Shown here in pieces: positions 21,194-32,917 of a stretch of 64,000 nt of DNA (the first letter of the stretch is position 1; every line of letters begins with the position of its first letter). Origin of the DNA: Adenophora triphylla var. japonica (Eukaryota > Streptophyta > Magnoliopsida > Asterales > Campanulaceae); contig JAFEMH010001248.1 of assembly GCA_022495995.1 (NCBI GenBank), positions 62,001 through 126,000 of the forward strand, written 5' to 3'. Position numbers and translations under genes: made by a program. The notes beneath the pieces are model-generated. The model saw only the letters and a program-made list of their open reading frames with translations, was not told where the DNA came from and did not search any database.

Positions 21194-21479
21194 GATTGGA
21201 TATGGCTCCGGATGGTGATAGCCACTTGGGTCCCAACCCCATAGTCGGCCCGCCTAGTCTGTAGTACGTCTAGCCCGCACCCGTATCAGTTATTGTTCGG
21301 TCCGTAAGTTTGGCGGATCAATCCCGAATGTACATATGCCACACGGGCAAACTTTACCCATGGGCTGCCCAGCCCATTTGCGTCCGTATCCCATTTGACT
21401 AGTTTTTTTTTTTTAAATATCCTAAACTTCCTCAAATTGGTGGCTAAATTAAATTAGAGGGTTATTTTAATCTAATATA
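21194..21479. other. Unassigned GC-rich stretch and spacer
   Basis: 21200-21410 has GC-rich text with several GCCCG/CGGCC words, possibly a decayed DNA transposon, but no ends or duplication can be defined. The remainder is AT-rich. Confidence 0.3.
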
Positions 21480-21758
21480 CTCTCCGTTTCTCGACCCATG
21501 CTTCCCATTTTTTCAAATCATGCAAATTAAGAAAATGGGTGAGAAGAAAAAATGTTGGGAGTGTAATTTGAAAATAGAAGAGAATGAGTGGAGGAAATAG
21601 TAAATTTGAAAAGTGTTGTGAGTGTAATAGTGAATTATGAGAGAGAATGAGTGAAGAAAATAATAAAAATTCTTTGCCAAAAAAGAAAAGGTGAAGCTTT
21701 TAACGAGACACCCAAAATGGCAAAAAGTGAAGCTTGGGCTGGAATCATTTTGGAAGAG
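21480..21758. mobile_element. Stowaway-like MITE
   Basis: Left end CTCTCCGTTTCTCGACCCATGC; right end GCTTGGGCTGGAATCATTTTGG then AAGAG, imperfect inverted repeats. TA on both sides (21478-21479 and 21759-21760). No coding capacity. Confidence 0.65.
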
Positions 21759-21936
21759 TAACAATTAAAATTTTAATTCGTTCATTTCGATATGAACAGG
21801 TGGAAATTGTTCAAGGTTATTTCATGTATTTTAACTCCACCAGCAAGCATGAAATTGAAAAAGAACCTGTAACCTAATAGGCCTTGGTTTTGTGATATCT
21901 TAGTGGCTTTTCTTCGGGGAGGTCACGAGTTTGATT

Positions 21937-22450
21937 TGTTAGAACATGAATTGTATAACATATATTATTAGTGAAAGTACTTGATAAAATAGTGATCAAT
22001 ATTATAATGTTTATTATAAAATATAGGATGTAATATAATATGTAGAATTCCATAATATAAGACTACCATTAAATGATGGGTATAATGATAATATCTTATA
22101 TATCAATAGGTGTAGTCCCTAAATGAAGTGCCCCTTGGATTCTTATATAAAGGCCCTTCCATCAGCCTTAGAATCTACTAGTTATTACATTCTCATTCAA
22201 TCCATAATCTTCCTAAGTACTTGAAGACTAAAGAGAATAAAGGGCATTTATCACTTAGAAGATCTACTCTTTCCTAACTTGAAGACTATCTTCATACTTC
22301 ATCCTTTTTACTCAAGAATAAGACTAAGAACTATCATGTAATCACAAGGTACACGCTTCCGTCTTCTTCTTCTTCTTCCTCTTCTTCTTCATCTCTTCTT
22401 AATCTAGTTATGAGTCGGTTCATGGTTAATGGATCGTTAATGTTTCAACA
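21937..22450 (+). repeat. 5' LTR of copia-3
   Basis: TGTTAGAAC...TTTCAACA, 514 bp, with TATATAAAGG near 22144 as a probable TATA box and a short CTT stretch at 22362-22392. Nearly identical to the 3' LTR outside the CTT stretch. Confidence 0.93.
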
Positions 22451-22465
22451 ATTGGTATCAGAGCC
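22451..22465 (+). other. Primer-binding site of copia-3
   Basis: ATTGGTATCAGAGCC directly after the 5' LTR; the 12-base core is complementary to the 3' end of initiator Met tRNA. Confidence 0.93.
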
Positions 22466-23860
22466 TACTCATATACTAGATTGAGTTTGAGTTTCTTGTA
22501 AAGCCTTATGCTTTTAATTCTTGAAAAGATTCTATGTTTATCATGTGTTCTTGAATTATCATACTCTAATTCAGATTCTAGAGTATTATGTTACTTCTAA
22601 ATTATAAATTTTCTCACAAGGCTTTCAATTCTTAATGTAAGATTATCCCATTTTTGAACATAGCCACCATCCTTGGATGCGTTGTGAGTTTGTTCATATG
22701 CATAGCCACGCATTTAAAAATGTGATGTGATTATGCGGATCTACTTGCTTTGGTTGAATATTGATTCACCATTAAGTTAAGAATTGATAGTCTAAATGTG
22801 GAAAATTGGATGTTATGGCTCGATGTCCTGGCGCAGTATGGTATGGCTCTCTATTTGGTTCAAATCTGTTCATAAAAGGGTGTAAAAATGGTGACTTATC
22901 GCAAAACTGGTTTCCAGTCGTGATGAGATTTCTGGTCACTGGGAGCGTCCGCTCCCTTTATGATGGAGCGTCCGCTCCACGTTGGCAGATGAAGTTTCTG
23001 GTGAATGGGAGCGTCCGCTCCCTTTGTGGTGGAGCGTCCGCTCCCCCTCGGCAGTGAGTTTGATGGCATTCAAAGGCAATGTTTTGTCTTAATTTTTGGT
23101 TTGGGTTAATTTAGAAGGGTATTAGGGCCAATTTTGCCCAGAATTTTGATAATTTATTGATAAAATATGGTATCTGGACACCAGTCACGCTGATTGACGG
23201 TTCTTAGAGTTGTCAAACTTTAAGAATGGACGGGTAGAACAAAAGGATATTGTCTTTTATTAATAAATTTCGTTTATTTCTTTACCCTTTAAATTTTCAG
23301 AAATTACTTTAAAGTCTTAAGTGCCCTAAAGTATGATTAATTATATGCTTAAACAAATTTTTCCATTGTTTAAATAATATTGTTGCCAAAGCAATTTACG
23401 TTATTTAAATACAAATTTGTTATAGTGATGAATGTAAGTATTGATATGTGATAACATGCTTGTTTTCCAAAGGAGACCTTGTTGTTAACTAAGTATTTAC
23501 ACTCATGGGGTAATAATTGAATTAAATTTTTGGTTATTTTAAATGCTGTGAACCATCCCAAAGGAAGGCGGGTGTTTAAAGTGAATCGTTTATGTTCTTT
23601 ATTACCGGGGAACAAGTACCTTAAACTTTAGGACACTTTTTGTACTTGATCCGGCCCAAAGGAAGGCAAGTATTTAAAGTGTGTTGTTTAAGCTATTTGT
23701 TTACCCTAAGATAAATCAAATTGTGAGTCAATTCGCAATTCAAAGATTAGTCTTGATGTCATATTGATTATCTTTTAATTTTATGGTATTCATTTTGATA
23801 TAATTAATCATTGTGTAATTTCTTATGTTTTGTTTCATTCTTTTATTCTCTTCATTCAGA
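22466..23860 (+). other. Copia-3 untranslated leader with a duplicated palindrome pair
   Basis: About 1.4 kb with no recognisable coding. Two 66-bp direct repeats (22931-22996 and 22997-23062) each contain two palindromes with arms GGAGCG/CGCTCC. A CTTCATTCAG acceptor-like site at about 23850-23860 just before gag suggests that gag may be reached by splicing, but this is inference. Confidence 0.6.
22941..23045. repeat. Four short palindromes in the copia-3 leader
   Basis: GGGAGCGTCCGCTCCC at 22941-22956 and 23007-23022; TGGAGCGTCCGCTCC at 22964-22978 and 23030-23044. Arms of 6-7 bp around a TC centre could form small hairpins in the RNA or bind a dimeric protein in the DNA. Confidence 0.9.
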
Positions 23861-26800
23861 TTTGATCAGTGCTTCATCTGTTACTGCTGCCTTAAACTCA
23901 ATTCCTTTGCTAACTGGGACAAACTTTAAAACTTGGAAAAACAAGATAACTATGGTCTTAGGCTGTTTGGACCTTGACCTCGCATTAAGAGAACAAGCTC
24001 CTGCCCCTCTAACTGATAAAAGCACTGCGGAAGACCGCTTAAGTTCAGAGAGGTGGAAGCGTTCTAATCGCGTCAGCCTAAGCATAATAAAGAATGCAGT
24101 CCCGGAGACATTTCTGAACAGTGTCTCCGATGATGATGGTGCTAAAGGTTTCCTAGATGCTCTAGAACAACGCTTTGCAAAAAGCGATAAATCGGAAACA
24201 AGTGCTACCTTGAGGAAGCTTGTTTCCATGAGGTATAAGAGCACCGAAAACCTAAGGAAATACATAATGGAAATGTTTCACCTATCAACGAAATTAAAAG
24301 CACTCAAGTTGGACTTGTCGGAAGACTTGCTTGTGCATTTGGCTTTAATTTCTCTTCCTCCACAATTTGGTCATTTTGAAAGGACCTACAATTGTCAAAA
24401 GGACAAGTGAAATATTAATGAATTAATTTCACATGTCACGGAGGAAGAAGATAGGTTGAAACACACCAAACCCGAAAGTGCACATTATGCATCTACCTCT
24501 TCTCGTGGGATTAAGAGAAAAGGTAAGGAGATTGCGGTTGCAACAAAGAAGCCTAAGGGATCATCAAATGATCAAAAGGTGAAGAAGTGCTTCTTTTGCA
24601 AGGACCCCACTCACATGAAGCCCGACTGTCCTAAGTATCTCCAATGGCGAATTAAGAAAGGTATGTCATTTAGCTTTGTTTGTACTGAAGCTAATTTAGT
24701 TTCAATTCTTTCGTATACATGGTGGTTAGACTCCGGTGCAACTACTCACATAAGTTCATGTATGCAGGGTTGCCTGAACTACCGAACGCCCAATGAAGGT
24801 GAAAGATTCATCTACATGGAAGCTGGAAAGCCGGTAGAAGTGGAGGGCATAGGGACTTTTAGATTATCTCTTAGTTCCGGATATTATTTAGTTTTGAATA
24901 ATGTATTTATTATTCCATATTTTAGACGGAATTTGATTTCTGTCACTACATTAGATCGGGAAGGTTATTCCTGTATCTTCGGTAATAATAAATGCAATTT
25001 ATATTTTGATTCAAAGCTTTTTGGTACTAGTTCTTTGTTTTACATTGATAATCTATATTTACTTGACACAGTCAATTCATTAAATGAGTCCCATAATAAT
25101 GAAACTAACTCCCGAGGCATAAAACGAAAGTTTTCAAGTAAAAATTCTTATACCTTGTGGCATAGGCGTTTGGGTCATATCTCCAAAAGGAGAATTGACA
25201 AGCTTGTGTCCGAGGGAATACTACATAAGCTTGATACTCCGGAAAATAACTTTTGTATTGAATGCCTTAAAGGAAAATTTACAAATAGTACAAACAAAAA
25301 TGAATCCTTGAGAGCTACAAAAGTCTTAGAACTAATTCATACGGACATATGTGGACCGTTATCTACCCCTTCATGGAACGGACAAACATATTTTATTACG
25401 TTCATAGATGACTTCTCTCGTTATGAATACATTTATTTACTTCATGAAAAGTCTCAATCATTGGACATTTTCAAGTCTTTTAAAGCCGAGGTTGAAAAAC
25501 AGCTTGAAAAGACTATTAAGAACGTTAGATCCGATTGTGGTGGTGAATACTACGGTCAGAATGACGGTTCGGGAGAACAACGCCCGGGTCCTTTTGCTCG
25601 CTATTTAGAAAAGTGTGGGATTGTCCCTCACTACACCATGCCGGGAACACCTAGCATGAATGGTGTAAGCCGAGAGACGTAATAGAACCATTAAGGATAT
25701 GGTAAGAAGTATGGTTTCTTGTACTTCTTACCTCACTCATTATGAGGCGATGCTTTGAAAACCGCAACCTACCTACTTAATAGAGCTCCTTCAAAAGCTA
25801 CTGACAAAACCCCTTATGAATTATGGACCGATAAGAAACCGTCCCTTAATCATCTTCATGTTTGAGATTGTCCAGCCGAAGCTAGGCCTTATAGACCTAA
25901 CGAAGGAAAGTTGGACGCTAAGACCGTTAGTAGTTATTTTGTAGGGTATTCTCAAAAATCTAGGGGATATAAATTCTATGACCCAAAATCTAGAACCTTT
26001 TTCGAGATGGAAAATGCTAGGTTCTTTGAGGATGTTGAATTTAGAGGAGAAAATTGAAATAGTAATTTTGAATTTGAAGAAATGGAAGATGAATTCGTTT
26101 CTATACCTCTTCCTATAATTTCTATCGAAAATCAAGTAGTTGTGCCTGAAATTCGACAAGAACATATAATTCAAAATGACGTTAATTCTCCTATTAATGA
26201 ACAACATGAAAATGTTGATGAGGAAATTCAACACCCTCAAAATCAAGAAGAACCGGTGCCATTAAGAAGATCTAATAGAGCAAGAAGGAGTGCTATACCG
26301 GATTATTATGTGTGTATCTTGCCGAGAATGAGGAACCGTTAGGTTTAGTGGGAGATGAGCCAATCACCTTCCATGAAGCCATTAGTGGTCCAAATTCTCA
26401 TAAGTGGATTGATGCCATAAATGAAGAGTTAAAATCCATGAATGATAATGACGTTTGGGATCTTGTCCCATTACCTAAGAATGTGAAACCCATCGAATGT
26501 AAATGGATTTTTAAGACCAAAAGGGATTCACAAGGTAATGTGAAAAGACATAAGGCTTGTCTTGTCGCTAAAGGATTTACTCAAAAAGAGGGCATTGATT
26601 ACAAATAAACATTTTCACCGGTATCCTCTAAAAATGCTTTTAGGATCATTATGGCTTTAGTGACACATTTTGACCTTGAGATTCATCAAATGGATGTAAA
26701 GACATCTTTTCTCAATGGTGACATTGAGGAAACTATCTATATGAAGAAACCAGAAATGGTGACTGATTCGGATCAAACTAGTCAACTAGTTTGTAAACTC

Positions 26801-27936
26801 AAGAAATCCATTTATGGGCTTAAGCAAGCATCTCGTCAATGGTACTTAAAATTTAACCAAGTTATTCTTTCATTCGGTTTTGAAATGAATCTTGGTGAAT
26901 ATTTTGTGTACCATAAGTTCAGTGGGAGTAGATTTATATTTTTGGTCTTATATGTGGATGACATTTTACTTGCTAGTAATGATAAGGACCTTCTTAAGGA
27001 AATCAAGAAATTTCTCTCAAACAAATTTGAGATGAACGATCTTGGAGAAGCTTCTTTTATATTAGGAATCCAAATACATCGTGATCGCTCATGAGGTATG
27101 TTAGGATTATCACAAAAGAGCTATATAGAGAAGGTATTACAAAGGTTTAGCATGAAAAATTGTAAACCACATGACACCCCGGTCTCTAAGGTAGATAAGT
27201 TCAGTCTAAAGCAATGTCCTAAAAATAATCTTGAATCCAAGTATATGGAAAATATCCCTTACGCATCGGCAGTAGGAAGCCTAATGTATGCACAAGTCTG
27301 TACTCGCCCAGATCTTGCCTTTATTATTGGCATGCTTGGGCGATATCAAAGCAATCCGGGAAGAGAACATTGGGTCGCAGCCAAAAGAGTGATGAGATAC
27401 TTGCAAAACACGAAGAACTACATGCTTACATATACAAAGTCGGATCATCTTGAGATCATTGGTTTTTCCGATTCCGACTTTGCTGGATGTCAAGATAGTC
27501 GCAAATCGACATCAGGATATGTCTTCACTTTGGCCGGTGGAGCAATTTCTTGGAGAAGTGCCAAGCAAACATTAGTTACTACTTCCACCATGGAAGCCGA
27601 ATTTTTGCTTGCTACGAGGCATCCAATCAAGCTATATGGCTGCGAAAATTCATAGAAGGGCTGCGAATTGTCAAAGGTGTTGAAAGACCGCTTAAGTTAT
27701 ATTGTGACAATAGAGCCGCAGTATTGTACTCCAACAACAACAAGAGTTCATCTAAATCTAAGCATATAGATATTAAGTTTCTTGTTGTAAGAGAGAGAGT
27801 ACAAAATGAACAAATAGAAATAGAACTTATTGGTACAAACTCTATGCTTGCGGATCCATTTACTAAGGCATTATCCCCTTTAGTATTTCACGAGCATGTT
27901 GCTCATATGGGTGTAATGACTTTTGATAATGCTTAA
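23861..27936 (+). pseudogene. Copia-3 gag-pol polyprotein, broken by stops and frameshifts
   Basis: Gag 23861-24660 (LLTGTNFKTWKNKI; zinc knuckle CFFCKDPTHMKPDC). Protease DSGATTHIS near 24730. Integrase zinc motif LWHRRLGHIS with CIECLKGKF, and catalytic acidic residues in HTDICGPL, FIDDFSRY and DCGGEYYG. RT with CKWIFKTKRDSQGNVKRHKA, MDVKTSFLNGDIEE and YVDDILLAS. RNase H with DSDFAGC and TTSTMEAEF. Breaks: stop at 24408, frameshift near 25665 (stop 25680), stops near 25756, 25864 and 26056, frameshift near 26325, stops at 26606 and 27092, frameshift near 27605. All domains are present, so it was once autonomous, but it cannot make an intact protein now. Start codon not certain. Confidence 0.9.
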
Positions 27937-28300
27937 ATCAGTGGGAGTTTGCTTTCTATTTCCTTATGTTGTTTTTATTTAAATTGATCTCATTTGGTTA
28001 AAGTAGGACTAGTTGGAGAATATATATATGCATTCTTCATATATATTCATTAATATTCCATGCTACATATCTATACTTAATCTATGTCATTTAGTTGAAT
28101 ATATATATGTGATTAATGTGGGTTTAGTTGCGAATCAATTACAACGACTGCTCCTTTAGTCCTTATACTTATATGACTAATGGACGGGATTGGTTTTGAA
28201 TGACAACAAAATGCACATAAGGGTTGTCATTGATGTTATAAATATGATTGAAGGATTTTATTAAGTATAAATATATGTTATTATAATCCAAGAGGGAGAT

Positions 28301-28731
28301 TGTTAGAATATGAATTGTATAACATATATTATTAGTGAAAGTACTTGATAAAATAGTGATCAATTTATAATGTTTATTATAAAGTATAGGATGCATTATA
28401 ATATGTATAATTTCATAATATAAGACTACCATTAAATGATGGGCATAATTGTAATATCTTATATATCAATAGGTGTAGTCCCTAAATGAAGTGCTCCTTG
28501 GATTCCTATATAAAGGCCCTTCCATCAGCCTTAGAATCTACTAGTTATTACATTTTCATTCAGTCCATAATCTTCCTAAGTACTTGAAGACTAAAGAGAA
28601 TAAATGGCATTTATCATTTAGAAGATCTACTCTTCCCTACCTTGAAGACTATCTTCATACTTCATCCTTTTTACTCAAGAACAAGACTAAGAACTATCAT
28701 GGAATCACAAGGTACACGCTTCCGTCTTCTT

Positions 28732-28762
<31 letters not shown>

Positions 28763-28897
28763 TTCTTATTCTTCTTCTTCTTCTTCTTCTTCTTCTTCTT
28801 CTTCTTCTTCTTCTTCTTCTTCTTCTTCTTCTTCTTCATCTCTTCTTAATCTAGTTATGAGTCGGTTCATGGTTAATGGATCGTTAATGTTCCAACA
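28301..28897 (+). repeat. 3' LTR of copia-3
   Basis: TGTTAGAAT...TCCAACA, 597 bp. It is about 80 bp longer than the 5' LTR because of an expanded CTT repeat at 28727-28836; otherwise the two differ at few positions. Confidence 0.93.
28727..28836. repeat. CTT trinucleotide array in the 3' LTR of copia-3
   Basis: About 36 CTT units, with two interruptions reading TATTCTTATT. The 5' LTR has only about ten units at the equivalent place. Confidence 0.92.
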
Positions 28898-29957
28898 CGA
28901 TTCCCATTGGGGGAATCCTGTGGTTTAATTTATACCATGAGTTCAAGCTCCTTAGGAGCTCCCCGGGGCACATTCGTGCAGTTAAGGAAGCAGCACTGCT
29001 GGGCTTGCAACCTCAGCGTGGGAAGTTCGAATCTTGGCAGGAGCAGCTGGAGCAGCCAATTGGTGTTGTAAGAGTGATGTAAATGCCTCGTTGGCAGGAG
29101 CAGCTGGAGCAGCCAATTGGTGATGTAAGAGTGTTAATGCCTTGTAGGAGGGCTCCCTTGGGGCCAGGAGTATAAGGAGTGCTGCCACCCTGGCTGCATA
29201 GGACATATCCCGCGATTTACCTCCGCCAGGATACTAAGGGGCCGGTACCTGGTGGTCCAGAATTAGTCCGACGAAGCTGGGAACCTGGGTAACAAAAAAA
29301 AAAAAGAACCTGTAGATAAAAGAGCCTGTACTAACTTTCGATAGCTGCGCATCCTATCATCCTATAGAACAATAAATATAAGACTACCAATATAAGACTA
29401 CCAGCAATGGTTTCATCCCACTCTTCCATTTCATTTAACACTTTTTACACTTTTTCTCATCCACCTAATATTTCATCTACCCATTTCATTTAACCCCCTA
29501 CAATGGCTAAATTAAATTAAACTAGTAGGTAACCCGTGCTCCACACGGGAAGCTAATTTGCTAATATCATGATTTATTTTTTATAATATAAGTATATTAT
29601 AAATGAATCAAAACATTATCATTTATAAAGTTAAAAAAATTGTGTTCAATTTTAATAACTTTGTTGCACATAAGTTTAATAGGAATTGCATTGTGACTAA
29701 CAATGTAGCAATTTTTGCTATTTTATTTTTGATGTTCATACTTTATGTCATTTATTTTTGATGTCAAAATTTATGTCACTATGCAAAATTTTTTATGGAC
29801 GTTAACAAAGTGAATGAGAAAACTAACTACCTATTTCTTTTCAAATTACAACATTTTAAATACAATGTAGGGGTTCAAACCCTTAACCTTCCCGAGAAAA
29901 GTACGTCTTTAAGCTAAATGCTTATTGACATTATTAACGACCTACTTTGATATATAT

Positions 29958-30612
29958 ATATATAGTAACTATTATGATTAACTAATATTATTAATAGTAA
30001 TAGTTAACATATATTGTAACTATAATACTATTACTTAACCTATATAGTAAATTAATACTATTTATAATAATAGTTAGCATATATAGTAACTATTATAGTT
30101 AACTAATACTATTAATAGTAATAGTTAACATATATAGTAACTATTATAGTTAACTAATACTATTAATAGTAATAGTTAACTTATATAGTAACTATTATAG
30201 TTAATTAATACAATTAATAGTTATAGTTAACATATATAGTAACTATTATAGTTAAGTAATAGTATTAATAGTAATAGTTAACATATATAGTAACTATTAT
30301 AGTTAACTAATACAATTAATAGTAATAGTTAACTTATAAAGTAACTATTATAGTTAACTAATACTATCAATAGTAATAGTTAACATATATAGTAACTATT
30401 ATAGTTAACTAATACTATTAATAGTAATAGTTAACTTATATAGTAACTATTATAGTTAACTAATACAATTAATAGTAATAGTTAACATATATAGTAACTA
30501 TTATAGTTAACTAATACAATTAATATTAATAGTTAACTTATAAAGTAGCTATTATAGTTAACTAATACTATTAATAGTAATATTTAACCTATATAATAAC
30601 TATTATTATTAA
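29958..30612. repeat. Tandem array of about 49-bp AT-only units in the Helitron
   Basis: Roughly thirteen units of the form ATATAGTAACTATTATAG then TTAACTAATACTATTAATAG then TAATAGTTAAC. Each unit consists of short near-palindromes (TAACTATTATAGTTA), so the array is rich in self-complementary sequence. Confidence 0.88.
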
Positions 30613-30744
30613 CTAATAGTATTAGCTAATAAGGAGAATATCAAAAGTCATATAGATTTTAGGATAGTGATGACGTGGCTTCTCCAAAATCAAGAGTTTG
30701 CCTAAACTTATCCACGTGGCGAAGCCATAACCCTCCTCACCAAC

Positions 30745-30748
<4 letters not shown>

Positions 30749-30825
<77 letters not shown>
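30749..30825. repeat. TA dinucleotide array at the Helitron 5' end
   Basis: About 38 TA units directly inside the putative TC terminus at 30827. Confidence 0.92.
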
Positions 30826-30827
<2 letters not shown>

Positions 30828-31477
30828 TTTCATCTCCCTCCAACTCATCATTCTATATTCCATCACTTTTATTTTATTTATATTCTCTATTTTTATGATT
30901 AGTAAAATAATAATAATAATAATTATTATTTATAATTTAAAAATATTTCACACTTAATTAAAAAAATATTGTACCAATTTATAGGAAAAAAATAATGATT
31001 TTTTTTAAATAAATGCTAAAATGAAGAAGGATAATTGAGAAATGAGTTTTTTTTTTTTTTTTTTGTGTCCAAATCAAATGAAACTTGTATCAATTTATAG
31101 AGAAAAAAAATGATGAATCTTTGTGAAAAAAAATTAAAAAAAAAATTAATTTACTAGGTGATAATATAGCTCAAAGAATTGGGATAAAAAAAATTTCAAA
31201 AATCCAATGGGAGGCTTACACGTGGAAATTCAAGAAAAAAAAAGGAAAAAAGGCGAACGCCACACGCGCCATCCCGGGCGGTGTGGCGCACGCGCCAAAT
31301 GCGACCCAATGGGAGGCTTATACGTGTCAAAACGGACAACTGTTTTTTTTTTCACACGGGATGAAAACTTTCATTCAACACATTTCATTCACCTAATTTC
31401 AACCGACCATTGCAAGCTTTCAACTACATTAAAACCATTTCATTTAGCATTTCAACTTGCCATTGTTGATAGTCTAA

Positions 31478-32714
31478 ATGAATCTTTTCAAATGTTTAAA
31501 GAGTAAGCACAAGATATAATACTCATGACGCCTCGACTTTCGGGGGTCTCACTTGTTTAGGATATCTTGCTTGTATATTGGATTTGTACCTAGAACATAA
31601 CAAAGATAATGAGCACCGTTAAAGATTAAATCGGAGTTTAATCCAGCTCAGGCTATTGGGTGTGAAAGTAAGATATCTGAGGTTTATAACTGAGAAATAA
31701 GATTTGGAATGTCTTAGTGAGTTGTGTGTTTAGGATTTAGACAATATGGCTTACAAATGATAATTTGGCACTTACCTTGACCATGGGAACAAAGGTTGAT
31801 ATTTATAGTATGGGGGAGCTGCTTGATGATGTCAGCCCTGAAGGATATCCTTGTCTTTGACCTAGGACACGTGTCCGCGCCTGGTGAACTCTGCCATAAA
31901 GCAAGATTTACAGTAGAGGGATGTCGCTGAAAGGACATGTACAGAGGATAGTTGGCGCCATGCCTTATATGCATAGTAGACGCTTGAGCCACCATTTAAT
32001 GCGATGGGTATAATCCGGCTTATTGGTGTCAACGTAGGTACAGATTTTCGTCTGACTAGCTTTGGCTTTAATCGGGAGTCTGGTGGAATAACCAAGAGTC
32101 TGATATGAGCCCGGGGTCAATATTTATTAGGCACGGTCAACATTGTTGGCGCGGTCATGGAGATCGCGGTAATGGATGGTGTGGGCACCTTACTGACGGT
32201 CTGGCTGCCCGCGGTCGTGACACTAGCACTCTAGCTATCCGCGGTCTTGACTCTGGCGGTCTAGGGTATGCCACGTCATATTTGGCCTTTGGACCAGATC
32301 GAGCTTAGGGTCCAAAGATCCGAGCTCATCAGTGGCCCCTAGCTTTGAGCGAGGATTCATTTATGGTCTGAGTAAGGAGCTACATATGCTAAGCTCGATT
32401 TGCGGTCAGATCGCTTATGCGGCCACAAGTGTTGTGTTTTTTCACTGGTTTTTGCTTAGACTCCCTTATATAAGGCACATGTGAGGAGCACGTGTGGGGA
32501 GTTTGAGTAGAAGCAGGTAGAAGATTTTGGGATGCTTCCCGGTTAATATTGGGTGGACGCCTTATCTGTTGAAGCGCCAGCGGATGTCAGGTACGGAAAC
32601 GACGTATCTCGAATATCAAGGGATGCAATAAATGCCGATCGACAATAATTCAAAATTTACATACTTAGCGCCGGTTCAGGATTCGAGAGAGGCAGTTTGT
32701 GGGCTATTTAATAC
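31478..32714. other. Unassigned sequence upstream of the antisense-type ORF remnant
   Basis: No gene recognised. Several CGCGGTC words cluster at 32150-32260. The region may be 3' sequence of a decayed Tat-type gypsy element, but no LTR can be defined. Confidence 0.35.
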
Positions 32715-32745
32715 GGGTCGACCCATATAGGTAGGCCTATAAATA
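32715..32745 (+). promoter_or_regulatory. Palindrome and TATA box of the decayed plus-strand ORF
   Basis: Palindrome GGGTCGACCC at 32715-32724, then 13 bp, then TATAAATA at 32738-32745. The downstream leader has GTAAGT at about 32870 and TTCTTAG just before the ATG at 32918, suggesting a leader intron. The arrangement resembles the LTR and ORF promoters of the gypsy elements to the right. Confidence 0.55.
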
Positions 32746-32917
32746 TCAAACCCCTCTCCCTTCATTCTCTTTTATCACCTTCATTGCTTGAAAATACCTT
32801 TAAAGAGAAAAAAATATTTGCTGAGCCTTCCTAAGAGTTTTCTTCCTTCAATCTTTTCCGTAAGTGATTTTTGTTTTCATCTCTTTCTCCATCTCTTTAC
32901 TTCTTCTGTTTCTTAGG

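Larger units (their letters stand above)
21937..28897 (+). mobile_element. Full-length but mutated Ty1/copia retrotransposon (copia-3)
   Basis: 5' LTR 21937-22450 and 3' LTR 28301-28897, both TGTTAGAA...CAACA. The flanking 5-mers are TGATT and CGATT, a target duplication with one change. Primer site ATTGGTATCAGAGCC follows the 5' LTR at 22451; polypurine tract AAGAGGGAGAT precedes the 3' LTR at 28290-28300. Domain order gag, protease, integrase, RT, RNase H is copia type. The element sits inside a SINE. Confidence 0.93.
21872..29300 (+). mobile_element. tRNA-derived SINE, interrupted by copia-3
   Basis: The same 14-bp sequence AAAAAGAACCTGTA lies at 21858-21871 and directly after an A-run at 29301-29314, which is the long target duplication and A-tail of a SINE. 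The head, 21872-21936, has tRNA-like promoter boxes (CTTAGTGGC, and GAGTTTGATT continuing as CCC at 28903). The body continues at 28898-29300. A second tRNA-like unit at about 28960-29035 ends GAAGTTCGAATCTTGG, so the SINE may be dimeric. A segment with GCAGGAGCAGCTGGAGCAGC is duplicated at 29036 and 29094. No protein is encoded. Confidence 0.75.
29522..30827 (-). mobile_element. Non-autonomous Helitron
   Basis: The minus strand starts TCTATATATATA after an A (30827) and ends with hairpin CCCGTG-TGGAG-CACGGG (29549-29533), seven bases, then CTAG before T (29525-29522). That is the A-TC...CTAG-T signature of Helitrons. No Rep/helicase gene. The interior has a TA array near the 5' end and a long tandem array. 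Confidence 0.75.
29396..31474. mobile_element. PIF/Harbinger-like non-autonomous element, host of a Helitron
   Basis: The left end GACTACCAGCAATGGTT and the reverse complement of the right end, GACTATCAACAATGGCA, match at 14 of 17 positions. Both ends are flanked by TAA (29393-29395 and 31475-31477), the three-base duplication of Harbinger/Tourist elements. Without the Helitron it is about 0.77 kb. It has no recognisable protein. The right part contains a duplicated CCAATGGGAGGCTTA block (31204 and 31306). Confidence 0.6.

Noticed and set aside
28584..28928. Serine- or leucine-rich open frames over the CTT array
   Set aside because: Translation of a CTT microsatellite in an LTR.
28960..29040. 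Possible tRNA gene (B-box GTTCGAATC)
   Set aside because: No cloverleaf can be formed with confidence; target duplications and the A-tail show it is SINE sequence.
29958..30612. CRISPR-like regular repeats
   Set aside because: Eukaryotic context; units are contiguous with no unique spacers, a simple minisatellite in a Helitron.
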